Shown here piece after piece: positions 32,624-40,495 of a stretch of 64,000 nt of DNA; positions within the stretch are counted from its first letter, which is position 1; each line of letters begins with the position of its first letter. The DNA lies in the NCBI RefSeq assembly GCF_000739895.2, contig NZ_BBJS01000017.1, positions 1 to 64,000 of the forward strand, in the 5' to 3' direction. Origin of the DNA: Sphingomonas paucimobilis NBRC 13935. Lineage in GTDB: Bacteria > Pseudomonadota > Alphaproteobacteria > Sphingomonadales > Sphingomonadaceae. Under the pieces are notes generated by a model. The model had not been told where the DNA came from. It saw only the letters and a list, made by a program, of their open reading frames with translations, and made no database searches. Position numbers and translations under genes: made by a program.

Positions 32624-35278
32624 ATGTCATCCGCCTCCGACCCCCTATCTTTCCTTACCCTGATGGGGATCGTCGAGGACAATGACGAACTGCTGGTCGA
32701 TCTTCACTTGAAGCGGGTGCAGACCCTGTGCCGGACCTGGTTGCTGTCGATCCTCCAGAATCTGGTCGCCATCGCGATCGTTCTGGCGATCAGCTGGCGT
32801 CATGACAGCCGTGACCTGTTCCTGGAAAAGGCGGCGGCGGGTGCGGCGATCCATTTGGCGACCCTCGCCTTCGGCATGGTGCTGTGGCGTGGCGAGGCGC
32901 GGCAATGGCCCTTCTACCGGCTGAAACAATGGCTGGTCGTCATGGGCTTCGTGATCGCGGTCGCGACCAGCCCGCTGCTGCTGATCATCGCGCAGGCGCA
33001 TGACGGCACCGCCGGCTGGGCCTCGGCCCTGACGCTGTTCGGCGCGATGTGGGCAACCATGGCGATGCTGTACCCGGTACGCGGCGCCATGATCGGCTAT
33101 TCCTTCGGCTTTGCCTTTCTGGCGCCGATCGCGGCCCTGGCCTGGGGCGCGGCGCTGCCGCTGACCCTGGCCGCCGTCCTGTCGCCGCTGACCTTCATCG
33201 TGCTCAACGCCCGGCGCGCGGGACAGATGGATTACGACCTCGCCGCCGCCCGGGCGCAGGCCTTTGGCCAGGGGCAGCAGGCGGTCAAGATGATCGCCGA
33301 GTTCGAGGAACATGGCACCGGCTGGTTCTGGGAAACCGACCGCCATGGCCGCCTGACCTATCTGTCGAACAAGGTGGCGCAGGATCTGCGCGCGATCGGC
33401 ATCGACGCCACCGGCCGGTTGCTGACCGATCTGTTCCAGATGGACTCCTCCGCGCCGGGGACCGAGCGGACCCTGTCCTTCCACATGGCGTCGCGCACCA
33501 GCTTTTCCGACTATACCGTCTGCGCGGCGTCCAGCGATCCGCTGGCGCAGGAGCGTTGGTGGTCGATTTCCGGCCGGCCGATCATCGACGGCATCGGCCG
33601 GTTTCGCGGCTTCACCGGTTCGGGCTCCGACCTGACCGAGAAGCGCCGGTCGGAGGCGGAGATCACCCGGCTGGCGCTGTTCGATGGTCTGACCGGCCTC
33701 GCCAATCGCCAGCGGATGAAGCTGTCGCTCGACAAGACGCTGAAGCAATCGGTCAATCCCTATCGCCCGACCGCGCTGTTCCTGATGGACCTCGACCGGT
33801 TCAAGGCGGTCAACGACACGCTGGGCCATCAGGCCGGCGACCTGCTGCTGCAACAGGTCGCGCGGCGGCTGGAACAGACGGTCGGCGATGTCGGGCTGGT
33901 CGGCCGACTGGGCGGGGACGAATTCCAGATCCTCTTGCCCGGCATCGACCAGCGCGAAAGGTTGTCGGCGCTGGCGACCGACATCATCGCCACCCTGTCG
34001 CGACCTTATGACATTCAGGGGGTCGAGGTGACGATCGGCTGTTCGATCGGCATCGCGATCGCGCCGCATGACGGCGACGATTCGCAAGCGCTGATCCGCA
34101 ACGCCGATCTGGGCCTTTACGCCGCCAAGGGCGATGGGCGCGGCGTGCATCGTTTCTATGCCGAGGCGATGCTGGAAGGCGCACGCAGCCGCAAGCGGAT
34201 GGAAGAGGATTTGCGCATCGCCATCGCGCAGGGCCAGTTCCACCTCGTCTACCAGCCCGTGGTCTCGACGCGCGAAGCGCGGATCGTCGGCTATGAGGCG
34301 CTGCTGCGCTGGACCCACCCGACGCAGGGTGACATCCCGCCCGGGCAGTTCGTGCCGGTGGCCGAGGAATGTGGGCTGATCGAACAGATCGGCGAATGGG
34401 TGATGCGTACCGCCTGTCTGGAGGCGGCGAGCTGGCCGATCCCGGCGCGCGTCGCGGTCAACGTCTCTTCGGTGCAGTTCACCAAGCCCAATCTGACCGC
34501 GCTGGTCGCACAGGCGCTGACGCAATCGGGGCTGGCGCCGTCGCGTCTGGAGCTGGAGATCACCGAAAGCGTCTTCCTGCGCGACAATCAGGAATCGGAA
34601 CGCAAATTCGCCGCGCTCAAGGCGCTGGGCGTGCGGCTGGCGCTCGACGATTTCGGCACCGGCTATTCCTCGCTCGGCTATCTGCGCCATGCGCCGTTCG
34701 ACAAGATCAAGATCGACCAGTCCTTCGTGCGCGGTGCGGTCGGCACGGGCAGCCGCAACGCCGCGATCATCCGCGCGATCGTGACGCTGGCCGATACGCT
34801 GGGCATGGAAACCACCGCCGAGGGGGTCGAGCTGCAGGACGAGATCGAGCTGATCCGCGAACTGGGGTGCAGCCATATCCAGGGCTTCGTCTATGGCCGC
34901 CCCGTACCGGTCGACGAGGTCCACCAGATGCTGGGCACGGGCGACGCGCGGGCCGAGCCGGTGGGGTTGAAATCGCTGCGTCGCGCGCGGGTGAAAATGC
35001 TGCGCACCGCCCAGATCGTTTCCGGCAGCACGATCCTCGACGTGCGCATCCGCGACCTGTCGCCCTCGGGCATGATGATCGAGGGGTTGCCGCCCGCCTA
35101 TATCGTATGCGGCGCGGCGATCGGACTGCGTATCGGTACGGACAAGCCGATGCGCAGCTATATACGCTGGGAACGCGAGGGGCGGGTCGGTATCGCCTTC
35201 GCCACGCCGCTGCCCGACGATCACCCCTGGCTGGACATGGCCGCCGCCGAGGACGAGCCACAACGCCATCTCGCCTAG
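32624..35278 (+). CDS. Membrane GGDEF-EAL-PilZ cyclic-di-GMP protein
   Basis: An 884-residue inner-membrane signalling protein. About six hydrophobic segments cover residues 40-195, a PAS-like sensor follows (GTGWFWETDRHGRLTYLSNK, about 225-340), then GGDEF (residues 430-434, intact), EAL (558-560, intact) with EITESVF and DDFGTGYSSLGYL. A C-terminal PilZ-like domain lies at about 785-875 (RARVKML, DLSPSGMMIEG). The RxxD inhibitory site before GGDEF is missing, so product feedback is unlikely. With both active motifs intact it could make or degrade c-di-GMP; in such tandem proteins the EAL activity often dominates. The PilZ tail suggests it also senses c-di-GMP. It is a single-gene unit. Confidence 0.92.
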   Translation: MSSASDPLSFLTLMGIVEDNDELLVDLHLKRVQTLCRTWLLSILQNLVAIAIVLAISWRHDSRDLFLEKAAAGAAIHLATLAFGMVLWRGEARQWPFYRLKQWLVVMGFVIAVATSPLLLIIAQAHDGTAGWASALTLFGAMWATMAMLYPVRGAMIGYSFGFAFLAPIAALAWGAALPLTLAAVLSPLTFIVLNARRAGQMDYDLAAARAQAFGQGQQAVKMIAEFEEHGTGWFWETDRHGRLTYLSNKVAQDLRAIGIDATGRLLTDLFQMDSSAPGTERTLSFHMASRTSFSDYTVCAASSDPLAQERWWSISGRPIIDGIGRFRGFTGSGSDLTEKRRSEAEITRLALFDGLTGLANRQRMKLSLDKTLKQSVNPYRPTALFLMDLDRFKAVNDTLGHQAGDLLLQQVARRLEQTVGDVGLVGRLGGDEFQILLPGIDQRERLSALATDIIATLSRPYDIQGVEVTIGCSIGIAIAPHDGDDSQALIRNADLGLYAAKGDGRGVHRFYAEAMLEGARSRKRMEEDLRIAIAQGQFHLVYQPVVSTREARIVGYEALLRWTHPTQGDIPPGQFVPVAEECGLIEQIGEWVMRTACLEAASWPIPARVAVNVSSVQFTKPNLTALVAQALTQSGLAPSRLELEITESVFLRDNQESERKFAALKALGVRLALDDFGTGYSSLGYLRHAPFDKIKIDQSFVRGAVGTGSRNAAIIRAIVTLADTLGMETTAEGVELQDEIELIRELGCSHIQGFVYGRPVPVDEVHQMLGTGDARAEPVGLKSLRRARVKMLRTAQIVSGSTILDVRIRDLSPSGMMIEGLPPAYIVCGAAIGLRIGTDKPMRSYIRWEREGRVGIAFATPLPDDHPWLDMAAAEDEPQRHLA

Positions 35279-35283
35279 CCAAC

Positions 35284-35372
35284 CTGTCTTCCTCCGCAGG
35301 CCTGACCAAGGGGTATCCCGCGATCGGGAGGGGACGCCCCTCCACCATGCTTCGTGAGGCCTCCCCCGATGC
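35284..35372. repeat. Degenerate copy of dispersed repeat family B
   Basis: The stretch has the family's pieces in order (CGCAGGCCTGACCAAGGGGTATC, then CGCCCCTCCACCATGCTTCG read in shorter blocks) but lacks the clean CCCC/GGGG end hairpins. It lies between two co-oriented genes. Confidence 0.5.
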
Positions 35373-35468
35373 ACAAAGGCGGCTTGGCTCGCTGGGACGC
35401 GCAGCCATGATCCCTTTTATCCTTGCGGTACCGATGGATAGGAAAGTTCGGCCGCACGTTCGCGCCGG

Positions 35469-35939
35469 ATGACCGATCCCGCTTACGGCCCCGCCCCCAC
35501 GCCGCAGGACCATTCGCCCCGGACGCCCCGGCTTAGCCTGATCTTCGGCTATGGGCCCATCCTGGTCCTGCCGCTGGCGGCACTGGGCGTCTGGGCGGGC
35601 CTGCCACTGGCGCTGGTCATCGGGCAGATATGGGGGGCGGCGATCCTCGCCTTTCTGGCGGGCGTGGCGCGCGGGCTCAGCTTCTTCACGCCCGGCGGAC
35701 CGCATGTGTCGCAGATGCTGACCATGATCCTGCGCTTTTCGCTGGGGCTGCTGGCGCTCGTCGCGTCGCCGCCGGTCGGTCTGGCGCTGCTGCTGATCGG
35801 CTATGCCTCGATCGCGGTCACCGATCCCTGGCTCGCACGCTGGGGCGGCGCACCGCGTCATTTCGCGAGGCTCCGGCCACCCCAGATGGTGGTCGCCCTT
35901 GTCGGTCTGCTGGCACTGTTTTTGCTGTCCCTCCACTGA
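35469..35939 (+). CDS. DUF3429 family membrane protein
   Basis: A 156-residue integral membrane protein. Five hydrophobic segments run from residue 24 onward (FGYGPILVLPLAALGVWAGL, then VIGQIWGAAILAFLAG, then MILRFSLGLLALVASPPVGL, then ALLLIGYASIAVTDPWL, and the last ALVGLLALFLLSLH). The order and the charged hinge WLARWGGAPRHFARLR match DUF3429 proteins, whose role is unknown. The SD is poor. The gene stands between a family B repeat and the ribonucleotide reductase control region. Confidence 0.75.
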   Translation: MTDPAYGPAPTPQDHSPRTPRLSLIFGYGPILVLPLAALGVWAGLPLALVIGQIWGAAILAFLAGVARGLSFFTPGGPHVSQMLTMILRFSLGLLALVASPPVGLALLLIGYASIAVTDPWLARWGGAPRHFARLRPPQMVVALVGLLALFLLSLH

Positions 35940-35959
35940 CGCTCCACTGATCGCGATCG

Positions 35960-35977
35960 CTTAAAAATATTTTTAAG
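35960..35977. other. Perfect 18-bp AT-rich palindrome
   Basis: CTTAAAAATATTTTTAAG is perfectly self-complementary and very AT-rich in GC-rich surroundings. It lies 20 bases past the DUF3429 stop codon. It may be a terminator for that gene on either strand, or a protein-binding or melting site for the nrd region. Confidence 0.5.
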
Positions 35978-36084
35978 GGCTTGCGCTTCATGAACCCCGC
36001 AGACATCCACGCGTCGCAGGTTTTGGCGCCCCGTTCGCGACCGTCATTCGTCGCAACCAACCCCCTCCCTGCGCTTTACCCCTC

Positions 36085-36122
36085 TTGCGGTGCCGCCCGG
36101 GATTTTACACTATGGATAGTGG
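36085..36122 (+). promoter_or_regulatory. nrdA promoter overlapped by a NrdR box
   Basis: TTGCGG (36085-36090), 17 bases, CACTAT (36108-36113). The palindrome ACACTATGGATAGTGG (36107-36122) covers the -10. NrdR boxes of the form ACACwATATATAGTGT usually overlap the promoters of ribonucleotide reductase genes, where the ATP/dATP-sensing repressor NrdR binds. Only one clear box is seen; boxes often come in pairs. Confidence 0.6.
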
Positions 36123-36308
36123 AAGAGGCCGGGGGCGGCCCCAAGCACTGGTAGGGCGAGGTCATGTTACCCGACATGATCGGGATCGGAAAAAGCCCGT
36201 GGAGACGGGTTTGCCGGTTCCCCTCGTCCGGATCGCGACGACCGCGGCGCGCAAGTGCAAGGGGCAGGACGCCGACTCGAACGGATCAAGAACAAAGGAG
36301 CGGCATCA
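36123..36308 (+). promoter_or_regulatory. Structured leader of nrdA
   Basis: An untranslated leader of about 185 bases with two clear stems: TCATGT/ACATGA (36162-36167 with 36174-36179) and CCCGT/ACGGG (36196-36200 with 36205-36209). It is not a match to any riboswitch I know. It may serve mRNA stability or attenuation. Confidence 0.3.
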
Positions 36309-38225
36309 ATGATGGATTTCAGGGATAGCCGGGATAGCGACATGACGACTGACATGCTTGAGAAGATGGCGGCGGAAACCTCCGCCCCGGCCCCAACGCC
36401 CGCCGATACCAAGTCGGTGCGCCCGCAGCCCTATCCAGTCGAGGTCGACCATGCGCGCGACGCGCGGTTGACCGATTTCGGCAAGGAGACGCTGAACGAC
36501 CGCTATCTCCTGCCCGGCGAAAGCTATCAGGACCTGTTCGTGCGCGTCGCCTCGGCCTATGCCGACAATGCCGAGCATGCCCAGCGGCTGTACGACTATA
36601 TCTCGAAGCTGTGGTTCATGCCCGCCACGCCGGTCCTGTCGAACGGCGGCACGGGGCGTGGCCTGCCCATTTCCTGCTACCTCAACTCGGTGCCCGACAG
36701 CCTGGACGGCATCGTCACCACCTGGAACGAGAATGTGTGGCTGGCGTCGCGCGGCGGCGGCATCGGCACCTATTGGGGCCAAGTGCGCGGCATCGGCGAG
36801 CCGGTCGGCCTGAACGGCAAGACCAGCGGCATCATCCCCTTCGTCCGCGTGATGGACTCGCTGACGCTGGCGATCAGCCAGGGTTCACTGCGGCGCGGCT
36901 CGGCCGCCTGCTATCTCGACATCTCGCACCCGGAGATCGAGGAATTCCTGGAGATCCGCAAGCCGTCGGGCGACTTCAACCGCAAGGCGCTGAACCTGCA
37001 CCACGGCGTCCTCATTCCCGACGCCTTCATGGAAGCGGTGCGTGACGGCGCCGAGTGGCATCTGAAGAGCCCGAAAACCGGCGAGGTCCGCGCCACGGTC
37101 GATGCGCGCGCATTGTTCCAGAAGCTGGTCGAGACCCGTCTGGCGACCGGCGAGCCGTACATCGTCTTCGCCGACCATGTGAACAAGAACATGCCCAAGC
37201 ATCACCGCGAGCTGGGGCTGAAGGTGTCGACCTCGAACCTGTGTTCGGAGATCACCCTGCCGACCGGGCTGGATCACAAGGGCAATGACCGCACGGCGGT
37301 GTGCTGCCTGTCGTCGCTCAACCTGGAAACCTGGGACGAGTGGAAGGACGACAAGCAGTTCATCGAGGACGTGATGCGCTTCCTCGACAATGTCCTGCAG
37401 GACTATATCGACCGCCACGAGCCGGGCATGGAGCGTGCCGCCTATTCCGCCGCGCGCGAGCGTTCGGTCGGCCTGGGCGTCATGGGTTTCCACAGCTTCC
37501 TCCAAGCGCGCGGCCTGCCCTTCGAGGGCGCGATGGCCAAGTCGTGGAACCTGCGGATGTTCAAGCACATCAACGCGCAGGTGAACCAGGCGTCGATGAC
37601 CCTGGCCGCCGAGCGTGGCCCCTGCCCCGACGCCGCCGATGTCGGCGTGATGGAGCGTTTCAGCTGCAAGATGGCGATCGCGCCGACCGCGTCGATCTCC
37701 ATCATCTGCGGCGGCACCAGCGCGTGCATCGAGCCGATCCCGGCGAATATCTATACCCACAAGACGCTGTCGGGTTCGTTCGTCGTGAAGAACCCCTATC
37801 TCGAAAAGCTGCTGATCGAGAAGTCGAAGAACTCCGACGCGGTGTGGAACTCGATCCTCGAACATGGCGGCTCGGTCCAGCATCTCGACTTCCTCAGCCC
37901 GGAAGAGAAGGACACGTTCAAGACCTCGTTCGAGATCGACCAGCGCTGGCTGCTCGAACTGGCGGGCGACCGCACGCCCTATATCGACCAGGCGCAGTCG
38001 CTGAACCTGTTCATCCCGGCCGACGTGGAAAAGTGGGACCTCCTCATGCTCCACTTCCGCGCGTGGGAGCTGGGCATCAAGTCGCTCTATTATCTCCGTT
38101 CCAAGTCGGTGCAGCGCGCGGGCTTCGCCGGTTCGGGTGGGGTCGAGGCGGACAATACGATCAGCGCGCCCAAGTTCGAGATCGGCGAGACGACCGATTA
38201 TGATGAGTGCTTGGCGTGTCAGTGA
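36309..38225 (+). CDS. nrdA: Class I ribonucleoside-diphosphate reductase, alpha subunit (no ATP-cone)
   Basis: Catalytic subunit that reduces ribonucleotides to deoxyribonucleotides; 638 residues. Active-site residues are present: Cys in GRGLPISCYLN, the NLCSE triad (Asn-Cys-Glu), the second thiol in AVCCLSSLNL, the radical-transfer tyrosine pair in SLYYLRSK, and a C-terminal CLAC pair for reduction by thioredoxin or glutaredoxin. The N-terminus starts directly in the catalytic domain after a short disordered stretch, so the roughly 90-residue ATP-cone that lets dATP switch the enzyme off is missing. SD AAGGAG lies 8 bases before ATG 36309. nrdB follows 1.1 kb downstream. Confidence 0.95.
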   Translation: MMDFRDSRDSDMTTDMLEKMAAETSAPAPTPADTKSVRPQPYPVEVDHARDARLTDFGKETLNDRYLLPGESYQDLFVRVASAYADNAEHAQRLYDYISKLWFMPATPVLSNGGTGRGLPISCYLNSVPDSLDGIVTTWNENVWLASRGGGIGTYWGQVRGIGEPVGLNGKTSGIIPFVRVMDSLTLAISQGSLRRGSAACYLDISHPEIEEFLEIRKPSGDFNRKALNLHHGVLIPDAFMEAVRDGAEWHLKSPKTGEVRATVDARALFQKLVETRLATGEPYIVFADHVNKNMPKHHRELGLKVSTSNLCSEITLPTGLDHKGNDRTAVCCLSSLNLETWDEWKDDKQFIEDVMRFLDNVLQDYIDRHEPGMERAAYSAARERSVGLGVMGFHSFLQARGLPFEGAMAKSWNLRMFKHINAQVNQASMTLAAERGPCPDAADVGVMERFSCKMAIAPTASISIICGGTSACIEPIPANIYTHKTLSGSFVVKNPYLEKLLIEKSKNSDAVWNSILEHGGSVQHLDFLSPEEKDTFKTSFEIDQRWLLELAGDRTPYIDQAQSLNLFIPADVEKWDLLMLHFRAWELGIKSLYYLRSKSVQRAGFAGSGGVEADNTISAPKFEIGETTDYDECLACQ

Positions 38226-38266
38226 AGCAGGAGCCAAGCTGGATCGCCTGACGGGAAGGTCGCGCC

Positions 38267-38737
38267 ATGGCCCCTCATTCCTCCGATCCTCCCTCTCCCC
38301 TTGTGGGAGAGGGAAGGGGCCCGCGGCCAAAAGCCGTGGGAAGGGTGAGGGGTAACGCCCAGGGCCTGACCAAAAGGCAGTTGCTTCCCGCCGCCACAGT
38401 CACCCGATCGCGTGAACTGCGCCGAAATGCAGGCGAGCCCGAACGCCGCCTGTGGAGAGCACTGCGCGAGGCGTTGCCGGGCATGAAATTCCGCCGTCAG
38501 GTTCCGATGGGCCCGTACCACGCGGATTTCTGCTCGCACGCGGTCCGATTGATCGTCGAACTCGATGGTGACGACCACGCAATGAAGCCGGAGCGCGACA
38601 CCGCACGTACCCGCTTCCTCGAACATGAAGGTTATGACGTGATCCGCTTCGCCAATGCCGATATGATGTCCAACCTCGACGGCGTCGTGGCGGCGATCGG
38701 CGCGCGGATCGCGCATAAGCAAAAGGGCCGCCCGTGA
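38267..38737 (+). CDS. DUF559 endonuclease-domain protein flanked by inverted repeats
   Basis: A 156-residue protein. The C-terminal 110 residues form a DUF559 domain, a PD-(D/E)XK nuclease fold related to Vsr: TRSRELRRNAGEPERRLWRA, FRRQVPMGPYHADF with a probable catalytic Asp, LIVELDGDDH with the Glu, and a final GYDVIRFANADMM. GGGAAGG 7 bases before ATG 38267 supports this start, although it makes the first 30 or so residues (PSPLVGEGRGPRPKAVGR) a translation of the left inverted repeat; an in-frame GTG at 38345 would leave it out. The start is 41 bases after the nrdA stop. Its role is unknown; it looks like cargo of a small mobile element. Confidence 0.8.
   Translation: MAPHSSDPPSPLVGEGRGPRPKAVGRVRGNAQGLTKRQLLPAATVTRSRELRRNAGEPERRLWRALREALPGMKFRRQVPMGPYHADFCSHAVRLIVELDGDDHAMKPERDTARTRFLEHEGYDVIRFANADMMSNLDGVVAAIGARIAHKQKGRP
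38291..38352 (+). repeat. Left inverted repeat of the DUF559 element (family C)
   Basis: A 62-base unit containing a CCCTCTCCCC/TTGTGGGAGAGGG hairpin, then GCGGCC and GCCGTGGG. Its reverse complement returns at 38746-38805 with about 6 differences, so the pair forms long inverted ends around the nuclease gene. Confidence 0.85.
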
Positions 38738-38745
38738 TGGACGGC

Positions 38746-38805
38746 CCCCTCACCCTCCCACGGCCTGTGGCCGCGAGCCCCTCCCTCTCCCACAGGGGGA
38801 GAGGG
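38746..38805 (-). repeat. Right inverted repeat of the DUF559 element (family C)
   Basis: This 60-base unit is the inverted partner of 38291-38352, starting 8 bases after the nuclease stop codon. It also fills the junction with the convergent DUF2171 gene. Confidence 0.85.
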
Positions 38806-38814
38806 AGTAGAAGT

Positions 38815-39066
38815 TCACTCCGCCTCTTCGAACTGGTCGACGGCGTTCTGCGCGGTCGCCGACAGGCGGACCTTGTCGCCCTCGACTTCCGCGACCAGGC
38901 CGATCGGCAGGTAATGGTGCTTGGCGCCCTGCCCGTCCTGGGTCTGCGGGCTGTCATTCTTGGTCAGTTTGATGCGGTCGCCCTGGACGTGGTCGACGGT
39001 GCCGACATGGACACCGTCCGCACCGATGACTTCCGCATGTTCCTTGATCTGGCTGACATCGACCAT
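38815..39066 (-). CDS. DUF2171 family protein
   Basis: An 83-residue cytoplasmic protein, MVDVSQIKEHAEVIGADGVH followed by VGTVDHVQGDRIKLTKNDSP, a histidine pair (AKHHYLPIGLV) and an acidic C-terminus. The small beta-barrel pattern V.D.VxGDRIKLT matches DUF2171, a family of unknown role related to PRC-barrel-like stress proteins. AGGAGA lies 8 bases before the ATG. The gene points against nrdA and nrdB and separates them, so it has its own promoter. Confidence 0.85.
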   Translation of the reverse strand: MVDVSQIKEHAEVIGADGVHVGTVDHVQGDRIKLTKNDSPQTQDGQGAKHHYLPIGLVAEVEGDKVRLSATAQNAVDQFEEAE

Positions 39067-39122
39067 TTTCAGTCTCCTGTGTTGGGTTCGGTTTCGGAAC
39101 GCGCCACGTTGGAAATGGTCGC

Positions 39123-39320
39123 ATGACGGGGGCTGCGATCATGTACGCCGTTGCAGCCATATTAACCGGGATCGGCGCAACCCTGCTGCTCCAGCTTCGC
39201 ACCCCCCGATCGGACCAAGGGCGCTATGCCCGGCTGATCGCGGGCACCATGTTCGTCATGGGCGGGATCATTCTCGCCGGTTTCGCCACCGCTTTGCGCT
39301 CTTGGGCCAGCAGCGGCTGA
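39123..39320 (+). CDS. Small two-span membrane protein
   Basis: A 65-residue protein with two membrane helices (IMYAVAAILTGIGATLLLQL and AGTMFVMGGIILAGFATALR) joined by a short basic loop (RTPRSDQGRYARL). It has no known function. GGAAATGG gives a weak SD. It lies 46 bases before nrdB on the same strand and could be cotranscribed with it. Confidence 0.65.
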   Translation: MTGAAIMYAVAAILTGIGATLLLQLRTPRSDQGRYARLIAGTMFVMGGIILAGFATALRSWASSG

Positions 39321-39366
39321 ACCGGCCTTCACCCTCTTCACGCTATTCGTATCCGGAGTAACCCCG

Positions 39367-40422
39367 ATGCCTCTTCTCCAAGCCTCCAAACAGTATAAGC
39401 CCTTCGAATACCCCTGGGCGTTCGAGTTCTGGAAGCGCCAGCAACAGCTCCACTGGCTGCCCGAAGAGGTGCCGTTGGGCGAGGATTGCCGCGACTGGGC
39501 GCAGAAGCTGACCGATCATGAGCGCAATCTGCTGACCCAGATCTTCCGCTTCTTCACCCAGGCCGATGTCGAGGTGCAGGACTGCTATCATGAGAAATAT
39601 GGCCGGGTGTTCAAGCCGACCGAGGTCAAGATGATGCTGACCGCCTTCTCCAACATGGAGACGGTGCACATCGCGGCGTACAGCCATTTGCTCGACACGA
39701 TCGGCATGCCCGAGAGCGAGTACGGCGCCTTCCTCGAATATGCCGAGATGAAGGACAAGCACGACTATCTGCAGAAGTTCGGCGTCGACAATGACGAGGA
39801 TATCGCCCGCACCCTCGCCATGTTCGGCGGCTTCACCGAGGGCGTGCAGCTGTTCGCCTCCTTCGCGATGCTGATGAACTTCCCGCGCTTCAACAAGATG
39901 AAGGGCATGGGCCAGATCGTCACCTGGTCGGTGCGCGACGAGTCGCTGCACTGCGAGGGCATCATCCAGCTCTTCCACGCCTTTACCAAGGAGCGTCAGT
40001 GCCTGACCAAGGCGGTGAAAGACGATATCGCCGACCAGTGCCAGACGACCGTGCGGCTGGAGGACAATTTCATCGACCTGGCGTTCGAAATGGGCCCGGT
40101 GAACGGCATGACGGCGAAGGATATCAAGAAATATATCCGCTACATCGCCGACTGGCGTCTGGGCCAGCTAGGGCTGAAGCCGATCTATATGATCGACGAG
40201 CATCCCCTGCCCTGGCTGACGCCGCTGCTCAACGGCGTGGAACATGCCAACTTCTTCGAGACGCGCGCGACCGAATATTCCAAGGCGGCGACGCGCGGCC
40301 AGTGGAACGACGTGTGGGACGCGTTCGACAAGCGCCAAAAGGCCAAGACCGGCAAGGCCGCCAACGAAGAGGCGAGCGAAACCGGCGACATGTTCTCGGC
40401 CGCAGGCGTCGCGGCGGAGTGA
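39367..40422 (+). CDS. nrdB: Class I ribonucleotide reductase, beta subunit
   Basis: The radical-generating subunit, 351 residues. The diiron ligands appear in METVHIAAYSH (Glu, His, and the stable tyrosyl radical Tyr four residues after the His) and DESLHCEG (Glu, His), with the first acidic ligand in FFTQADVEV. So this is a tyrosyl-radical type rather than an Mn/Fe or metal-free type. There is no N-terminal ATP-cone, so neither subunit here carries one. The C-terminal tail that docks on NrdA ends in GDMFSAAGVAAE. GGAG lies 8 bases before the ATG. A strong terminator follows. Confidence 0.95.
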   Translation: MPLLQASKQYKPFEYPWAFEFWKRQQQLHWLPEEVPLGEDCRDWAQKLTDHERNLLTQIFRFFTQADVEVQDCYHEKYGRVFKPTEVKMMLTAFSNMETVHIAAYSHLLDTIGMPESEYGAFLEYAEMKDKHDYLQKFGVDNDEDIARTLAMFGGFTEGVQLFASFAMLMNFPRFNKMKGMGQIVTWSVRDESLHCEGIIQLFHAFTKERQCLTKAVKDDIADQCQTTVRLEDNFIDLAFEMGPVNGMTAKDIKKYIRYIADWRLGQLGLKPIYMIDEHPLPWLTPLLNGVEHANFFETRATEYSKAATRGQWNDVWDAFDKRQKAKTGKAANEEASETGDMFSAAGVAAE

Positions 40423-40431
40423 TCTTCGAGA

Positions 40432-40457
40432 GGGCGGACTTCGGTCCGCCCTTTTTT
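40432..40457 (+). terminator. Rho-independent terminator of nrdB
   Basis: A perfect 8-bp stem GGGCGGAC/GTCCGCCC around a TTCG tetraloop, followed by six T. Confidence 0.95.
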
Positions 40458-40495
40458 GTTTCACGCGATGGCGCGATAGCGCGAAGAAGGTTGGA

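Larger units (their letters stand above)
35940..36308. other. Control region and leader of nrdA
   Basis: These 369 bases hold an 18-bp AT palindrome, a probable promoter overlapping a NrdR-box-like site, and a structured leader. No gene is supported. Confidence 0.6.

Noticed and set aside
36123..36308. Cobalamin or other known riboswitch before nrdA
   Set aside because: A CACTG string invites comparison with a B12 box, but the other conserved blocks are absent and the reductase is class I, which needs no cobalamin.
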